Source: Adineta steineri (taxonomy: Eukaryota > Rotifera > Eurotatoria > Adinetida > Adinetidae). From it: a stretch of 64,000 nt of DNA. The translations under genes were made by a program, and so were the position numbers. Shown one piece after another: positions 36,901-48,626 of the stretch; positions within the stretch are counted from its first letter, which is position 1; each line of letters starts with the position of its first letter. Location: assembly GCA_905250115.1 (NCBI GenBank), contig CAJNOI010000131.1, forward strand, positions 7,217-71,216, in the 5' to 3' direction. The notes beneath the pieces were generated by a model. That model was not told the DNA's origin, did not search any database, and worked only from the letters and a program-made list of their open reading frames with translations.

Positions 36901-37313
36901 ATGCTGCAACAATACCATAACCCAATGCCACAAATAAATAAGCACGTAATTGATATTTTCCAAACAAACCTTTGTATGTACTTTTAAGTGCTTTATCAGA
37001 ATCCCAACTTTTCTTGAATGTTTTCACATTTCGTAATGTTTTAGTCATATCTAATTCCGCAGAACTAATTGTTGAAATCGGTGGCTCTAAATAGTTCAAT
37101 AAAATGCTGATGTCTGCAGAGTATCGCTAGTCAATTGAATCAAAAAACAATATATAGACCGAGAGAGATTTCTCTACACATAAAGAATAATAATAGATAG
37201 CGAGAAACAGAAACCATTATATGTGGAATAAATTAATATTTATAAGAAACAAAAAAAATTCCAAATAACATACGTTCGTTAGCCATATTGTCTTGATTCT
37301 CAATTGTCATCAT
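33943..37313 (-). CDS. SLC22-like major facilitator (organic ion transporter)
   Basis: Thirteen exons close in phase: 37313-37274, 37113-36874, 36823-36627, 36536-36410, 36360-36221, 36167-36010, 35875-35688, 35632-35428, 35359-35219, 35172-35093, 35040-34923, 34870-34804 and 34749-33943, giving 835 residues. The order is that of SLC22: helix 1 (YLFVALGYGIVAAWL), a large extracellular loop with many N-glycosylation sites and Cys, LGGLVFGYLADYSGRKMIL (the MFS signature), MEMFPIETRAIYG, ITEESMFWYTTQKDYFTAVL in place of the PESPRWL segment, DNEQARSAMLVVYFTGKFAT, IYTCEIFPTGLR and LLLPETKKFPLP. About 250 mostly polar residues follow, much longer than usual, perhaps a regulatory tail. It probably moves organic ions across the plasma membrane; the substrate cannot be told. 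Confidence 0.88.
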
Positions 37314-38843
37314 GTTTTGTCTTATAAAACATAAGAATGAGTAGTTTTTACTCTATTCACTCTTTTTTTCTTCTTCTAACTATATAATCTTGTTAAATAT
37401 CATCAATAAGAAGAGTATAAATTTAGACAATAGTGTAGGTGGTATGGATCTACTAGTTATATTTTAGTTTGATATATATACGAACAGAAATGAAATAATG
37501 ATCTTTATTTCATCAACGATGATCGATATGACTTTTTTTTATTGAAAAGTAATCATTCAATGTTCATATTTGTATAAGTCAATTTAAAAAGAAAAAGATT
37601 TTTACTAAATAACATTTAGATTTATAAAAATAATCTTATATGTTACTTTGTACAAATAGTAATCATTGTCGTATTTTCTCAACAGTTACCTGACATATAC
37701 ACTGATCAAAATATATGTCTTATTGTATTTTTCTTTCGTCCTTCTTGTATCTTTTGAAAATTAAACTTACTTACTTCTTTATTTTTTATTGATGAAATAT
37801 TATTGGAAAATCGATTAAAGTATTGTAAAGAAATAAGAAATTTGAATCATCACGCTATCGATATATAATCGATACTTATTCGGACAGACGAAAGGAACGA
37901 GAGAAATATGTACGTGATGTTCTTTACTATTATACATATATTACGTTAATATCGCTGACATAACATTTTATAAAAGTGATAAAAGCATCTTACACATTCG
38001 AATTATTGAAAATTTTAGTATTAATAAATACGACTGCTGATATAGATCCATATCACTAATCATAAGATAAATTATTCATGCACTCGATTAACTCTTCATT
38101 TAATTTATCATATCAATCTGTATACTTAATATTTGAATAAAGCAATCCTTTCTTTTCTTTCTCATTTGTTCAGTACATTTTCTTGTCTTTTCTTACTATC
38201 ATCGTCATCTCATCAAACGTTCAACGTTCGTTTACATTTATCAAAAAGCATCAGCTCGTTTTTTTTTGCTTCGCACTCTTTTTTTCTTCTTGACATACAT
38301 ACATATATATATATATAATCAACCAATCATACCTAGTTGTCATCCGTTTTTTTTCTCCTTTACATTGACAGTTTAATACTATTATAATTATTTGTAACTA
38401 TACTAACCTTCATTTTTCATCATATAATCGTTGAGAATTTGAAATAATATTTAAATTCTATATAATACAATTATTATCCTTTCTTTTTTTTTTGTAAGTC
38501 TTTATTTAATCGCAAAAAAGAAAACGTTTTGTCTCATATAGAACAAAAAACTCGAAACTAATAAACATAAAATACAAGAGAAAGAAGATCTATGTCTGCA
38601 TGTGTGTATTACTATTAATAATTTCTTTATCTATCTGCGCATAATAACTGCACCACCTTTAAGGAGGAAATAGAAGAATACAAACAAAAGAATAATACAC
38701 AAATAATAGCAGACATGCAAAAAGAAAAAACAAATGTTTGTTTTTGGTATATAAAAAAAAAGATAATCATAATGTATACAAACGGATCGAGAAGTTTATC
38801 AACCAGCACCAAGTTATATATATAAACGAAATAAACAAAACGA
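37314..38843. other. Intergenic stretch
   Basis: A+T-rich sequence between the SLC22-like promoter and the akirin 3' end. Nothing is recognised. Confidence 0.45.
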
Positions 38844-39575
38844 TCATGAAACATCTAAAACAAAAAACATTTAATTGCATATCATTTGAAAAGATAAAAA
38901 CTTACAGGAAAATTGTAATTCAGAAAATCTTCGTGTAAGTTGATCTTGAGTAAATCGAACAAAACCTTCATATTGTTCTAGAAGAAGAAAAAAGGCAGTA
39001 TAGGTTGATCTGTAACAATAGAAAAAAAAACTTTGATTTTACCACTAAGTTTATTTGATAAAATTCGATCGTATTCTTCACGAAGTTTTTCTTCACGTTC
39101 TTTCAATAATCTTGCACATATTATATTAACTTGTTTAAGTGTTAAAAGATGTTGTGAATTTGTTGTTGTTGAGCGACATTCATTAAGATTAGTATTATTA
39201 TCATCGTCACTTAATTCAGATGATGTTGAAATTTTCATCTGATGACGTCGTTGAAGACGACGAACTTCCTCTTTTATTCGAGTTAATAAAACATCTAATA
39301 TATCAATAGAAAAAAAATGAATTAAAATATTATAGATTTTCTTTTCTAATTAATTTACCAGTCGTTAAAATTGGTTGAACATCAGGAAATACTGTTGATT
39401 CTGTTGTTTCATTAGTCATTGTTGTTGTTGGTGATGAAACAACTGTCATTGGAAAACAACGACGTTGTCGTTTTGATGATGATGGTGATGCTGCTGTTCG
39501 AGATTCAAATGGATTATTATTGGAAGAATCTCGATCGTGTTCAAATGAACGTTTTAATGCCATACATGAAGCCAT
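38844..39575 (-). CDS. AKIRIN: Akirin
   Basis: Four exons, 39575-39359, 39294-39043, 38977-38906 and an 11-nt last coding exon 38854-38844, give 183 residues in phase. Akirin is a nuclear adaptor that links transcription factors (NF-kB, Twist) to chromatin remodellers and, in vertebrates, helps import proteasomes. The N-terminus has MALKRSFEHD (compare ATLKRTLDFD) and the nuclear signal SSKRQRR. The middle has RIKEEVRRLQRRHQ and the hallmark LLTLKQVNIICARLLKEREE, then REEYDRILSNKLSEQYEGFV and FTQDQLTRRFSELQF. The tiny last exon supplies YVS, restoring the conserved terminal SYVS; without that splice the frame would read on through a GTAAGT donor into unrelated residues. Confidence 0.93.
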
Positions 39576-40656
39576 TTATTACGAGACAATGAGAAATAAA
39601 TAATCTTTAAAAAAAAACAATAACCTAATGGATTGATTCTAACTGGAGCAATCTCGAACGAGAGAGAAGTGAACTGTAAGAAGAAAAAAAAAGTCGTTGT
39701 GAAAGGGGCTTCGATTTGAATCTTTTATCGGTTTATATCTTTAACCAATGAAAGAAAAACATACGATAGATGGCGCTACAATACAACAATCTATTTAATA
39801 AAATGAGAAAAATGATTTTGAATTTTGTTTACTGTTACGATTAATTGGTAAAAAATCATATATATTTTTGAATCACACAATAAAATGCTAGAAAAAAATA
39901 GCGCTATTATGCATGAGCTTATAAAAAGTTGATGACATTTTAATATGCGAAGGACTTGCAAGCGCACAATCAGGGACAGAAGTTTAAGCGAATTTGTTTT
40001 CTTTTGAGTTGTATAGACACAGTTACCTTTTTTTTATTTTTCCTTCACATTATAAGGTATTGATCTGGTCTAAATGTTGCTATATATATATGTATGTCAT
40101 CATGTAGTAGACCTCTTATAGTATCTGTACCATTTAATGTGAAAGAAAACCTAACATGTATAAGAAAAAATTAAACAATATCAAATCGTATACAAAAACA
40201 ATTTCTAGTTTGCTTTCTCATAAGAGTTTTATGTCATTTTTCTAAAAAAACAACATGCTGTCTGTAATTGCGATCTTGATTTATCTATTTTTAGAAGTGC
40301 GTTTGAAACCTCAATTGCACGCTATTTTTTCCGGAGAAGAATGGAAACAATCCATGTTATTTTGAATTTTGGTAAAAACAATCATCTTCTTTTCTCCATC
40401 TCATAGTGAGAGTTGCAGCTTTCTATGGCATTTTATTCACAGATTATTTGAAAAACATCAATACGCTTTATCTTTGAAATTAATATTAGAAAAGATAAAT
40501 TCTTTGCTTCTATATACAATGAAATATTTTCGAAATAGAATAATTTCTCAGACTCCATCTATTACAGTAAAAGCTAGTTTGAAACTTGTGTATTATAAAT
40601 AAATTTACAGAAACTAAATTTTGCGAAAGGGTAGGTATTCTTGAGAACACCGTAGG
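39576..40656. other. Intergenic stretch upstream of akirin
   Basis: About 1.1 kb. It contains the akirin promoter; no gene is supported. Confidence 0.4.
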
Positions 40657-40908
40657 TGTGTGTGTGGGTTGGGGGGGGTGGGAAGTGGATGTAGTTGAAG
40701 AAATACACACGCACATACACATTCACACCCACACCCACACCCACACCCACACCCGCACCCACACCCACACCCACACCCACACCCACACCCACACCCACAC
40801 CCNNNNNNNNNNCCCACACCCACACCCACACCCACACCCACACCCACACCCACACCCACCCACACATACACCCACACCCACACCCACACCCACACCCACA
40901 CCCACAAG
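40657..40908. repeat. Interstitial telomere-type tract containing an assembly gap
   Basis: A short G-rich arm (40653-40694: GTAGGTGTGTGTGTGGGTTG, then a G8 run and GGGAAGTGGATG) is followed by a long C-rich arm, 40709-40905, of perfect ACACCC units (TGTGGG on the minus strand) interrupted by ten N at 40803-40812. The true array may be longer than shown. Open frames on both strands through it are artefacts of the six-base period. Confidence 0.85.
40803..40812. other. Assembly gap (10 N)
   Basis: Ten undetermined bases lie within the ACACCC array; the round number suggests a gap of arbitrary size. Confidence 0.95.
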
Positions 40909-43154
40909 ATAAAAAGAAGAAATAAGAAAAAATGAATTCATCTTTTACTAAAACAATAGATCATTTTCGCATAGTTGGAATTTAATCAATCAAAATTTTT
41001 ATCCATTTTGAAAACAGAAATTACAACTAGAAAATAGACGGTCTAACGTAAACTGTAGAGCTTTTCACGCTGCATCTTTTGGTAACAAACAATTGATTTA
41101 TTCAAATGGATAATAGAAGAGAAATATCAGAAATACGAAGAGTCTAATTTATTCTGGGACATCTGTTATGTTATAATTTACAAGATGGGTGTGAGTGTCT
41201 ATCATCTTATAATCCACCCACCTTCAAGTATGAAATGCATCGTAAAAAATCATATAGATTTTCAAAGGAATGGAATAGATCATAAATAACAGAAGAAATC
41301 TTGTTGTTCATAAAATCTATTATTGAATAGAAAGAATCTTTTTATTAAGTTTGATTGTTATCTTAATAACTTCTAAAATGTAGTCTGTTGAGATAATTAC
41401 ATCATATAATTAAGTACGTATCTAAAAAACAGATTCTTTTTTTTCTCAATGAAAATGTTAAAAATTGATTTCATTTTGAAAAGTAACTTTCAACTTACAA
41501 TTGCGATTAAATTATTGTTTAATGCGATAGAGTCTGAAGGTATTAACTATGGAGCCATGATTAGATTTTGTAAATAATCAATAATGAGAAGACATGTCGT
41601 CATATTCACTTTTTTTAGCATGTAATTTAGCTCAATCTTTCAAGAAAAAATATTTATGTTATTCATCTATGTATGTAGCTTCATATATATAAATGTAAAA
41701 TACAAATGACTTTGATCACTCTCAATTCTGTTCCAAGAAACAGAAGATAAAGTTTATCAATTATAATAAATATATTAGTAATTACTTTTGAATTTCACTG
41801 TTTATGTTAAATCAAATAAAAGTAGAAATAATGTATTAGATGATTTTTTCTTAATCATTCAGGCCATAAAAGAAAATAGTTAGCTCGATGAACTCGACTA
41901 ATTGTATAAACTTTCTTAGAATCGCATGAATAATCATTGAAACTACAATTCAATTAGTTAATTCAATACTCCTCCTCACGGCTATAGTCTAAACAGCAAA
42001 GTTTAGTGTCTTAAATTGCTTTAGATCATCTAGAACAAGACTAATCTTCTCTTGATTTCGATTATTTCTTCAAGGTAATATTAATCGAGCTTATCTCCAT
42101 TTAATATAAAATAAACAAGATTACTTTGTTTTTTTTTGTTTACTCCTTCACTATTCAGCTGCCCATTAGCTTTTCAAAACAAAATCTTGCAACTGTTCAT
42201 CAAATGAATGAATTATAATAAATTAAAAATGCATACTATTTATTGGTTCAATCGATTCAGATGACCTTCTATAAATGAAGTAAAGTAAAAACCTGAAAAA
42301 AGCACAATAATGCAAAATACATAAAACTTGAGTGTCATCTATTAAATTGTTCATTACCGTATAGTTATATATCTTAGTTTTTTCTCATAAACGACCGTTG
42401 ACTATTGTTCATATTCGATCTCGGAATATAGAAGTAGAGAATAACACTTAGTCATTTTCATTAAATATTAATATCTAGAATCTTCTTTGTTGTCAAGATT
42501 AGTTGCTTTTTCGCATACATTCAATTTAATTGATCTATTTCGGTATCTTATAGTATCCTCTCCGAAACAGTTAAGTGCGATGATCATTAAAAAAATGAGA
42601 AATCATTGTAAGATATTTCTTCAAACAATTTCTCTCTTACTCTGAATCCGAGATCAGAAGACTTTAATTAACTTTTCTACATTATAAACTAAATTATAAT
42701 TCATCATATCTTTAATGTATCTAAATTGATCAACACAGTATAAACAAATGATTGTTCTTTTCATTTCTTTCTTATTAATGATGAATACTCATTAATTAAT
42801 TCAACTAGATCATGTTTTGATAACATATTGGTATATATATCGCAGTTTTCTCACTTTTTCTTCATCCTACGAGGCCTTGTTCAACACTATTATAATTTAG
42901 TTCCATTTAAGTTATTCTTCTTTTATTACAGGGAACACTCTCGTAAAGAATTAGAAATGTAAATACATGCCTGAGAAGATCATTTATATACATACATACA
43001 TACGTATGTGTATTACCTTATCAGTCGGCTTTGCCCATTGCGTTTTTATTATTTACAGAGTTGTTCTCTGAACGCGCGCGTGAGAAACTACAAATTAGAA
43101 TTAATTCAAAAATAATTGAACAAAACTTTTTTTTATTTATTTATTACTTATTCT
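40909..43154. other. Gene-poor A+T-rich stretch
   Basis: About 2.2 kb with a small fold-back at 41184-41223 and no supported gene. Confidence 0.4.
41184..41223. repeat. Minimal telomere-type fold-back
   Basis: AAGATGGGTGTGAGTG and CACCCACCTTC are near-complementary ends around an A+T-rich loop; the smallest clear example of the G-arm/C-arm layout. Confidence 0.5.
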
Positions 43155-45497
43155 TTATAAATTCTTTTTTACAAATTCAATACTCTCTTTCGTAATTTTT
43201 ATATGAGGATGAGTTGGAGGTAATGTACGCTGGTTTATGTCCTGAGCACGTTCATAATATGACAGTGCTTTCGAATAGTCTTTCATATTTTGATATATAC
43301 TACCAATGTTGTTGTATGAAGCAGCTATTGAAGGATGATTTGAAGGAAGAGTTTTTTGTTGAATTTCAAGTGCTTTTTCATAAAATGAAGGTGCTTTCGA
43401 GTACTCTCCCATTTTGTAATACACACTACCAATGTTGTTGTATGAAGTAGCCAATGAAGGATGATTTGAAGGAAGAGTTTTTTGTCGAATTTCAAGGGCT
43501 TTTTCGTGAGATGAAAGTGCTTTCGAGTACTCTCCCATGTTGGTATAAACCAAGCCGATGTTGTTGTATGAAGTAGCCAAATTAGGATGATTCGAAGGAA
43601 GAATTTTCTGTCGAATTTCAAGTGCTTTTTCGTAAAATGAAAGTGCTTTTGAGTACTCTCCCATATTGTAATACACCAAACCAATGTTATTGTATGACTG
43701 CGCGAAATCAGGATGATCTGATGCAAGAGTATTTTGTCGAATTTTAAGTGCTTTTGCATAAAATGAAAGTGCTTTCGAGTACTCTCCCATGTTGTCATAC
43801 ACCTTACCGATGTTGTTATATGAAGTAGCCAATGAAGGATGATTTGAAGGAAGAGTTTTTTGTTCAATTTCAAGTCCTTGTTCGTAATACCAAATAGCCT
43901 TTTCATAATCACCTTGATTCCAATGAACAGCTCCAAGCTGATTATAACAACTCGCTTTTTCATTCTCATCAGTTGTCTGTTCGAATAATACATTATAAAG
44001 TTCTTCAGCTTTATTAAATTGACCAATTGCAAGCAATAATTTACCCAATCTTTGCCATCCAGTACTGCCATCCGCTTCTTCTCGTATCCGATCAGTAAGT
44101 GATCGTAGTTGTTGATCATCATCTGATGTTAATTCTAATTCTACTTGATAAAGTTGATTCTTATTATCCATTTGTTTGATTGCGCTCACCCGAAACACGG
44201 TGTGCATTGAGAAGAGAATTTCTTCTTCTTCCTTAAAATAACTCTCTGCTTTAATCAATGCAAATGGTGTTGATTTCAAACAAGGATCAATGGACATTAT
44301 AAAGAGAATGCCTACCTTATTCGGTTTTGTTGAAGCAACTAGAGCATAACTGTGGGCCATTTTTTCCTTTGTGCTGGTGGACAGGAATTTGTTAAAGGAC
44401 ATAAGTCCACCATTTGCTTTCTGAAGTTTTTCAAAGTCTGACTTCATAAGACCTTGTCCTCGATAAACTAAAAAAGGCTTTCGTTCATAACCATTGACCT
44501 GTTGTTCATGCAGTTGTTGAATTTGTTGATGTACATCACGTAAGAAGAAGCCCATGTTAATGATTATATTGGCATCCATAGTTCGAAGTGCTTGATTAAG
44601 CATTTTGTAGGTAAAACACTCACGTGTATACCACCATATTGCTTTTTCTGGATCATAGTCACGTTCAAATTCATTAATCACTTTTAATTCGCTTGGATTG
44701 CCAGTAAAAACTTCGCGGCAACCTGTTGCTAAGTCATGGATTGCCTTGTGATCATATTCGATATCAAGGAGGATCTCCTTGAATAGTTGGGTATACATAA
44801 AAGTTGGCTCCAACTGATTTAAATTATCAGGTGAAGCCATGTCATTTATCGTAAGAAAACTTACGGCAATGGTGTCCTGGTCACATTGTTTAACTGCCAA
44901 TTGTAATGCTTGACAAATTTCTTTGATGTTTGCATGGACACCTTTAATTTTTTTCCAGTTTTGAGTCCATTCCTCATGTCCGGATTTGTTGTCACAGAAG
45001 ATGTAAATGGCATCTAGCTGTGGTATGTCATGAATTTCAGGAACCAAATTTTGACCTAATGAGCCAGATATTATCACAAAGGCTTGTTCTTTATCAACCT
45101 TGTTGAGTGTTTGGATGCACTGATCCGGTTCAGTGCATAACTTGACATCGTTGACTACATTCTTCAATTGAGTCAGCGTATCCTGGCAGTCCTTGTCTGC
45201 TTGGTCGATGCTGTCATCTACCCAGATGAGAAGGTAGTTTTGTGCAATACGTTGTCGGGGTTGAGAAATATTTGATGATGCTGTTGATTTAAGTGATGCA
45301 GCAGCAGCATTTTGAGTTGGTTTTGATTCGCTCAGTGTGATCTTGTTCGATGATGCAGCGACATTTTGATTCGATTTTGATCCGCTCATTTTGATCTTGT
45401 TGGATGATACAGCAGCATTTTGAGTTAGCTTTGATCCGCTCACTTTGATCGTGTTGGATGATGCAGCAGCTTTTTGAGTTAATTTTGATCCTCTCAT
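43155..45497 (-). CDS. NAD:arginine ADP-ribosyltransferase (R-S-E type) with TPR array
   Basis: One uninterrupted exon of 780 residues. It starts with four 18-residue repeats of the SGSKLTQNAAVSSNKIKM type. A globular region of about 200 residues (NYLLIWVDDSIDQ; FVIISGSLGQNLVPEI; LDAIYIFCDN) resembles the N-terminal region of other bdelloid ART-TPR proteins. The ART domain follows: PFLVYRGQG (Arg near residue 346), SFNKFLSTST (the S-T-S motif near 373) and KEEEEILFSMHTVFRV (the E.E site near 425). At the C-terminus about seven kinesin-light-chain-type TPRs of 42 residues (ALEIRQKTLPSNHPSLATSY; NNIGSVYYKMGEYSKAL) form a binding scaffold. It should transfer ADP-ribose from NAD to Arg of partners chosen by the TPRs. 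All key residues are present, so it looks active. No signal peptide is seen. Confidence 0.9.
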   Translation of the reverse strand: MRGSKLTQKAAASSNTIKVSGSKLTQNAAVSSNKIKMSGSKSNQNVAASSNKITLSESKPTQNAAAASLKSTASSNISQPRQRIAQNYLLIWVDDSIDQADKDCQDTLTQLKNVVNDVKLCTEPDQCIQTLNKVDKEQAFVIISGSLGQNLVPEIHDIPQLDAIYIFCDNKSGHEEWTQNWKKIKGVHANIKEICQALQLAVKQCDQDTIAVSFLTINDMASPDNLNQLEPTFMYTQLFKEILLDIEYDHKAIHDLATGCREVFTGNPSELKVINEFERDYDPEKAIWWYTRECFTYKMLNQALRTMDANIIINMGFFLRDVHQQIQQLHEQQVNGYERKPFLVYRGQGLMKSDFEKLQKANGGLMSFNKFLSTSTKEKMAHSYALVASTKPNKVGILFIMSIDPCLKSTPFALIKAESYFKEEEEILFSMHTVFRVSAIKQMDNKNQLYQVELELTSDDDQQLRSLTDRIREEADGSTGWQRLGKLLLAIGQFNKAEELYNVLFEQTTDENEKASCYNQLGAVHWNQGDYEKAIWYYEQGLEIEQKTLPSNHPSLATSYNNIGKVYDNMGEYSKALSFYAKALKIRQNTLASDHPDFAQSYNNIGLVYYNMGEYSKALSFYEKALEIRQKILPSNHPNLATSYNNIGLVYTNMGEYSKALSSHEKALEIRQKTLPSNHPSLATSYNNIGSVYYKMGEYSKAPSFYEKALEIQQKTLPSNHPSIAASYNNIGSIYQNMKDYSKALSYYERAQDINQRTLPPTHPHIKITKESIEFVKKNL

Positions 45498-45581
45498 TTT
45501 GATCTTGTGGTAATTTGTTGTTGAAGGTAAACTTGTCAGTAGACTTTGCTGTTTGAATGAAAAGAAAGATCACCGTTCGTC

Positions 45582-45591
45582 TTTATATAAG
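45582..45591 (-). promoter_or_regulatory. TATA-like element upstream of the ART-TPR gene
   Basis: TTATATAAAG on the minus strand lies about 85-94 bp before the start codon at 45497, a plausible core promoter for an intronless gene with a short leader. Confidence 0.4.
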
Positions 45592-47465
45592 CAGTGACTT
45601 ATTTTTTTCCGATTTCTCGGCGACTTAGAATCTTTGCGTGTTTTTGTTGTCGTTCAAGGACAAACTCTACTTAGTTACGTTTGAGAATAATGTTGTGCAA
45701 AGCAAAAAACAGATCAAAACAAACAAATTTGTTGGTAATGTTATTGAAAGAACGAACAAAACAGAAGCAAACAATTTAATCCATTTTATTGTTATTCTTT
45801 CCAACTTATTCTTGCTTCTGTCTACGTCATTATTGCAGCTTGCTGATGTGTAGGCAACATTTTTTTCATCAAATACAGGTAGAAAGAGAAATGCAATTCT
45901 TTCACCAAATTTGTTTTTCTTTTACACTCTTCGTCAAACATCATATTAATGTTTGATGAATGTATGAAACTTATTATGACGAAACTAAGGACAAAAGCTT
46001 TGTGAAATTTTGTGCACCGAACATGCTTTTAATGTTATGCCAAAAAGACAACAGAAATACTGTAGGTTCAATATTGATGAAAGGAAGATCGAACAAAACT
46101 TTTCTAACTTATCTAATTATTAGAGATAATGAATTTCATTGTGACAATAGAATATCGCAAGAACTTTTTTGATTTCTGTTGAAAAAAGGAGTGTTTGATT
46201 GAAAATAGCTTTCAAAAAGCACAAAAATATTAATAAATTTCTTCATAATTTGAATATAAAATACTGTTGTTGAAAAAACAGAAATAATTTTGTGTTCATA
46301 ACGGTGCAAATGACTATTTCAATTGTTGATAGTAATTTGAAAACAATGAACATTTTAAAAAAACGAGGGGCTCAAGAACTATGTATTTTACATGAGAAAA
46401 GAGATTTATTAAATACTTTATCAAGTAATATATTATTTCAAGTTAGACAAAGCTTCACTGTGAAGTATTCAGATGAAAGTTTGTTTTCGCATTAAAATAA
46501 ATAATTCATGAAATGATTTCTTTATCAAGTTATGTGTCGTTTATTGTTCTTTATACGCCAGAACAATTATTTCAAGACGACATGAATAATTTTTTTGTAA
46601 TAAATAGTGTATATATATGTTGGTAGAAATCATCGAAAATTTCAGAAAAACTATATTAAAAACAGAGTTTACACAAAATTTTTGAATTATTCGTTTTTAT
46701 CTAATAAATATTGATTTTAGTTGATAAAAAAAGAGGAAGTTGAATAAATACGGCAATAATCTTGCAGCAGTATCTACACACGCACCACTAGACTTATGTT
46801 CATTATAAGTCATATTGTATGAAAACCTATGAAGAAAAACGCTATTAAAAGAATTTTGAGAGGATCATGTGTAGTATACAAGTACTCTATATAAGACAAA
46901 CAATTTTTTTTCGTTTAATCTAAAACCAAAAAGCCATTATTAAGAATAGTCATGTGGCTTCTTTTGATTTCAAATCGTTCCGCGAAAAGAAGCTCTATTG
47001 ATAATCTATAGTTAGTCGTTTAAAATGCAAATATAAGGAGAAAGAAAGATTGATAAAAAAAGTACACTGACAACGAAACAAACAAACGTTAATGCAGTTT
47101 TATTATTCTTTCCATTCTGTTTTCGTTCTTGTATGTATAGTCACTTATCAAAAACAAGCGAGAGTGTAAGTAAAGAACCGAATTTGAAAAGAAAAGCGAA
47201 GCTGCATATTCTTCTTCCTTTCTCGTTCGTCTGTCACTATAGTTTCATTTAATTGATGAGTTAATGTATGAAAAGCATGGTGAAGAATAGTTAGACGGCT
47301 TAAAAAAATTATATCACGAAATATTTCTAATTATCTAAAAATTTTGCCTCTGTAAGTGGTTTATTCTAAAGGAAGCTGTTGTTTTTTATAATCAAAAATA
47401 TACATTTACGAAAGACTTCGCTTTCTAACCGTTTCATATATTTAAAAAAAAGTTGTGTTTTTTTG
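45592..47465. other. Intergenic stretch upstream of the ART-TPR gene
   Basis: Open frames at 45638-45853, 45960-46172 and 46292-46495 have no family features. Nothing else is recognised. Confidence 0.4.
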
Positions 47466-47548
47466 AGAGTGTGGGTGAATGTGAGTGTGGATGAGAGTGA
47501 GTGTGAGTATTCTATTTAATTTATCCACTCTCACACCCGCATGCTCTC
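47466..47548. repeat. Telomere-type fold-back tract
   Basis: The G-rich arm GAGAGTGTGGGTGAATGTGA (47465 on) runs to about 47510. After a 15-bp A+T spacer the C-rich arm CCACTCTCACACCCGCATGC ends in CTCTC. The outer ends GAGAG/CTCTC are complementary. Confidence 0.65.
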
Positions 47549-47678
47549 TAGACTAAAACCATATGGGACACATTTGGTCAACCAATGAATGAGGAATATC
47601 ACGTTGTATGTAGCCGGTCGTTATTCTAATTGAGATTGTATATGGTTGCGAGCATGTATCATAATTGATGAATATTTT

Positions 47679-48002
47679 CTAATCGTGTGTGAATTCTTTT
47701 GTTTTTTTGATAAAATGAGATGTAGGTAAAATTGCTTTCAAGAGATCGATCATGTCCTGTATATTCGCCATTGTTTTCAGACACGGTGAGGATGTTTTCG
47801 GTGCTACTTCCATCGCTTTTTCATAATGTTTCGTTGTTACCATAAGATCATGAGTAATAAATAGTAACTCAGCAATATTTTTGTACGCTACAAAATGTTC
47901 GTCAAAGTCTAGTGAGCTTTCAATTAAAAGGTATTCTAAGAATTTGATATAATATTTTACAGATATTTCTCTGCCATTTATATCATTGTAAGCAACGGAC
48001 AA
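47679..48002 (-). pseudogene. TPR-protein 3' remnant
   Basis: A 107-residue open frame shows degenerate TPR helices: HFVAYKNIAELLFITHDLMV then KHYEKAMEVAPKTSSPCLKT, and ends ILPTSHFIKKTKEFTHD, matching the end of the ART-TPR protein at 43155 (LPPTHPHIKITKESIEFVKK). The ART domain and most repeats are missing. Telomere-type fold-backs lie on both sides (47466-47548 and 48052-48185). It is most likely the C-terminal relic of an ART-TPR paralogue; a short independent gene cannot be excluded. Confidence 0.5.
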
Positions 48003-48051
48003 AACATTGTATGTTCGCAGTAGATCATGATTGTTTTGCGTTGAACATCTT

Positions 48052-48185
48052 GAGGGTGTGGGTGTCTATATGAGGGTGTGAGTGTGTAGTTGTGGATGTG
48101 AGTCTGGGTCTGGGTGGATGTAGGTGTGGGTGGGTATGAAAATAATATATAGAATCATATTTACTCATACCTACACCCACGCCGA
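48052..48185. repeat. Telomere-type fold-back tract
   Basis: The G-rich arm (48052-48137) of GAGGGTGTGGGTG, GTGTGAGTGTG and GGTGTGGGTGGG words is followed by an A+T spacer and a C-rich arm (48165-48182, CATACCTACACCCACGCC). Confidence 0.7.
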
Positions 48186-48290
48186 CTCTTCGACGTTTTC
48201 ATCTGTTGACATATTTTTTGACGACGTTTTACTATGTCGGCGTTTTAACTTGTCGACGTTTTCATTGTCGACATTTCATCATTGTTGATG
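48186..48290. repeat. Degenerate short tandem repeat, TCGACGTTTT type
   Basis: Six or so imperfect units of 15-22 bp with the core GTCGACGTTTTCA/TGACGACGTTTTA/TGTCGGCGTTTTAA directly abut the preceding telomere-type tract. Spacing is irregular, so this is a decayed minisatellite rather than a CRISPR. Confidence 0.5.
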
Positions 48291-48626
48291 TTACAAGATA
48301 TTTCTTGGATTCATCATTTGATGTTGTTAATGAAGTCGGAATTGAAGCTACTGCTACAAGATATTGTATTTTATATCAAGAGAGAGATAAAGATATTCAT
48401 CGAAGCAAGAAAGAATAAGTAACATCTGAATTTGTTAAAAGAAGATATTATAACATAACATAATAACTTAATGAATTATTTTATTGAAAAAATTTTAAAT
48501 CAAAATATTTGAAAAAAATAAACTAATTTGTTACTATTGTGAATTACCGTCTACTTGACTTTTTAAAACGTTGAATTTCAAATTTTTGTTTTAAACATAC
48601 ATCTTCAAATTGATTTATTTTATTTT

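Noticed and set aside
40574-40941. Several long open frames on both strands rich in His-Thr, Pro-His, Val-Trp or Cys-Gly
   Set aside because: They only reflect the six-base period of the ACACCC/TGTGGG array, which has no stops in most frames.
43325-44122. 265-residue frame within the TPR array
   Set aside because: Shadow frame kept open by the repeated TPR units.
45289-45573. 94-residue frame overlapping the start of the ART-TPR gene
   Set aside because: It is the second frame of the 54-bp N-terminal repeats; the ART-TPR frame has clear domains.
48186-48290. Possible CRISPR array
   Set aside because: Units are irregular, imperfect and without uniform spacers; a eukaryotic context with introns all around.
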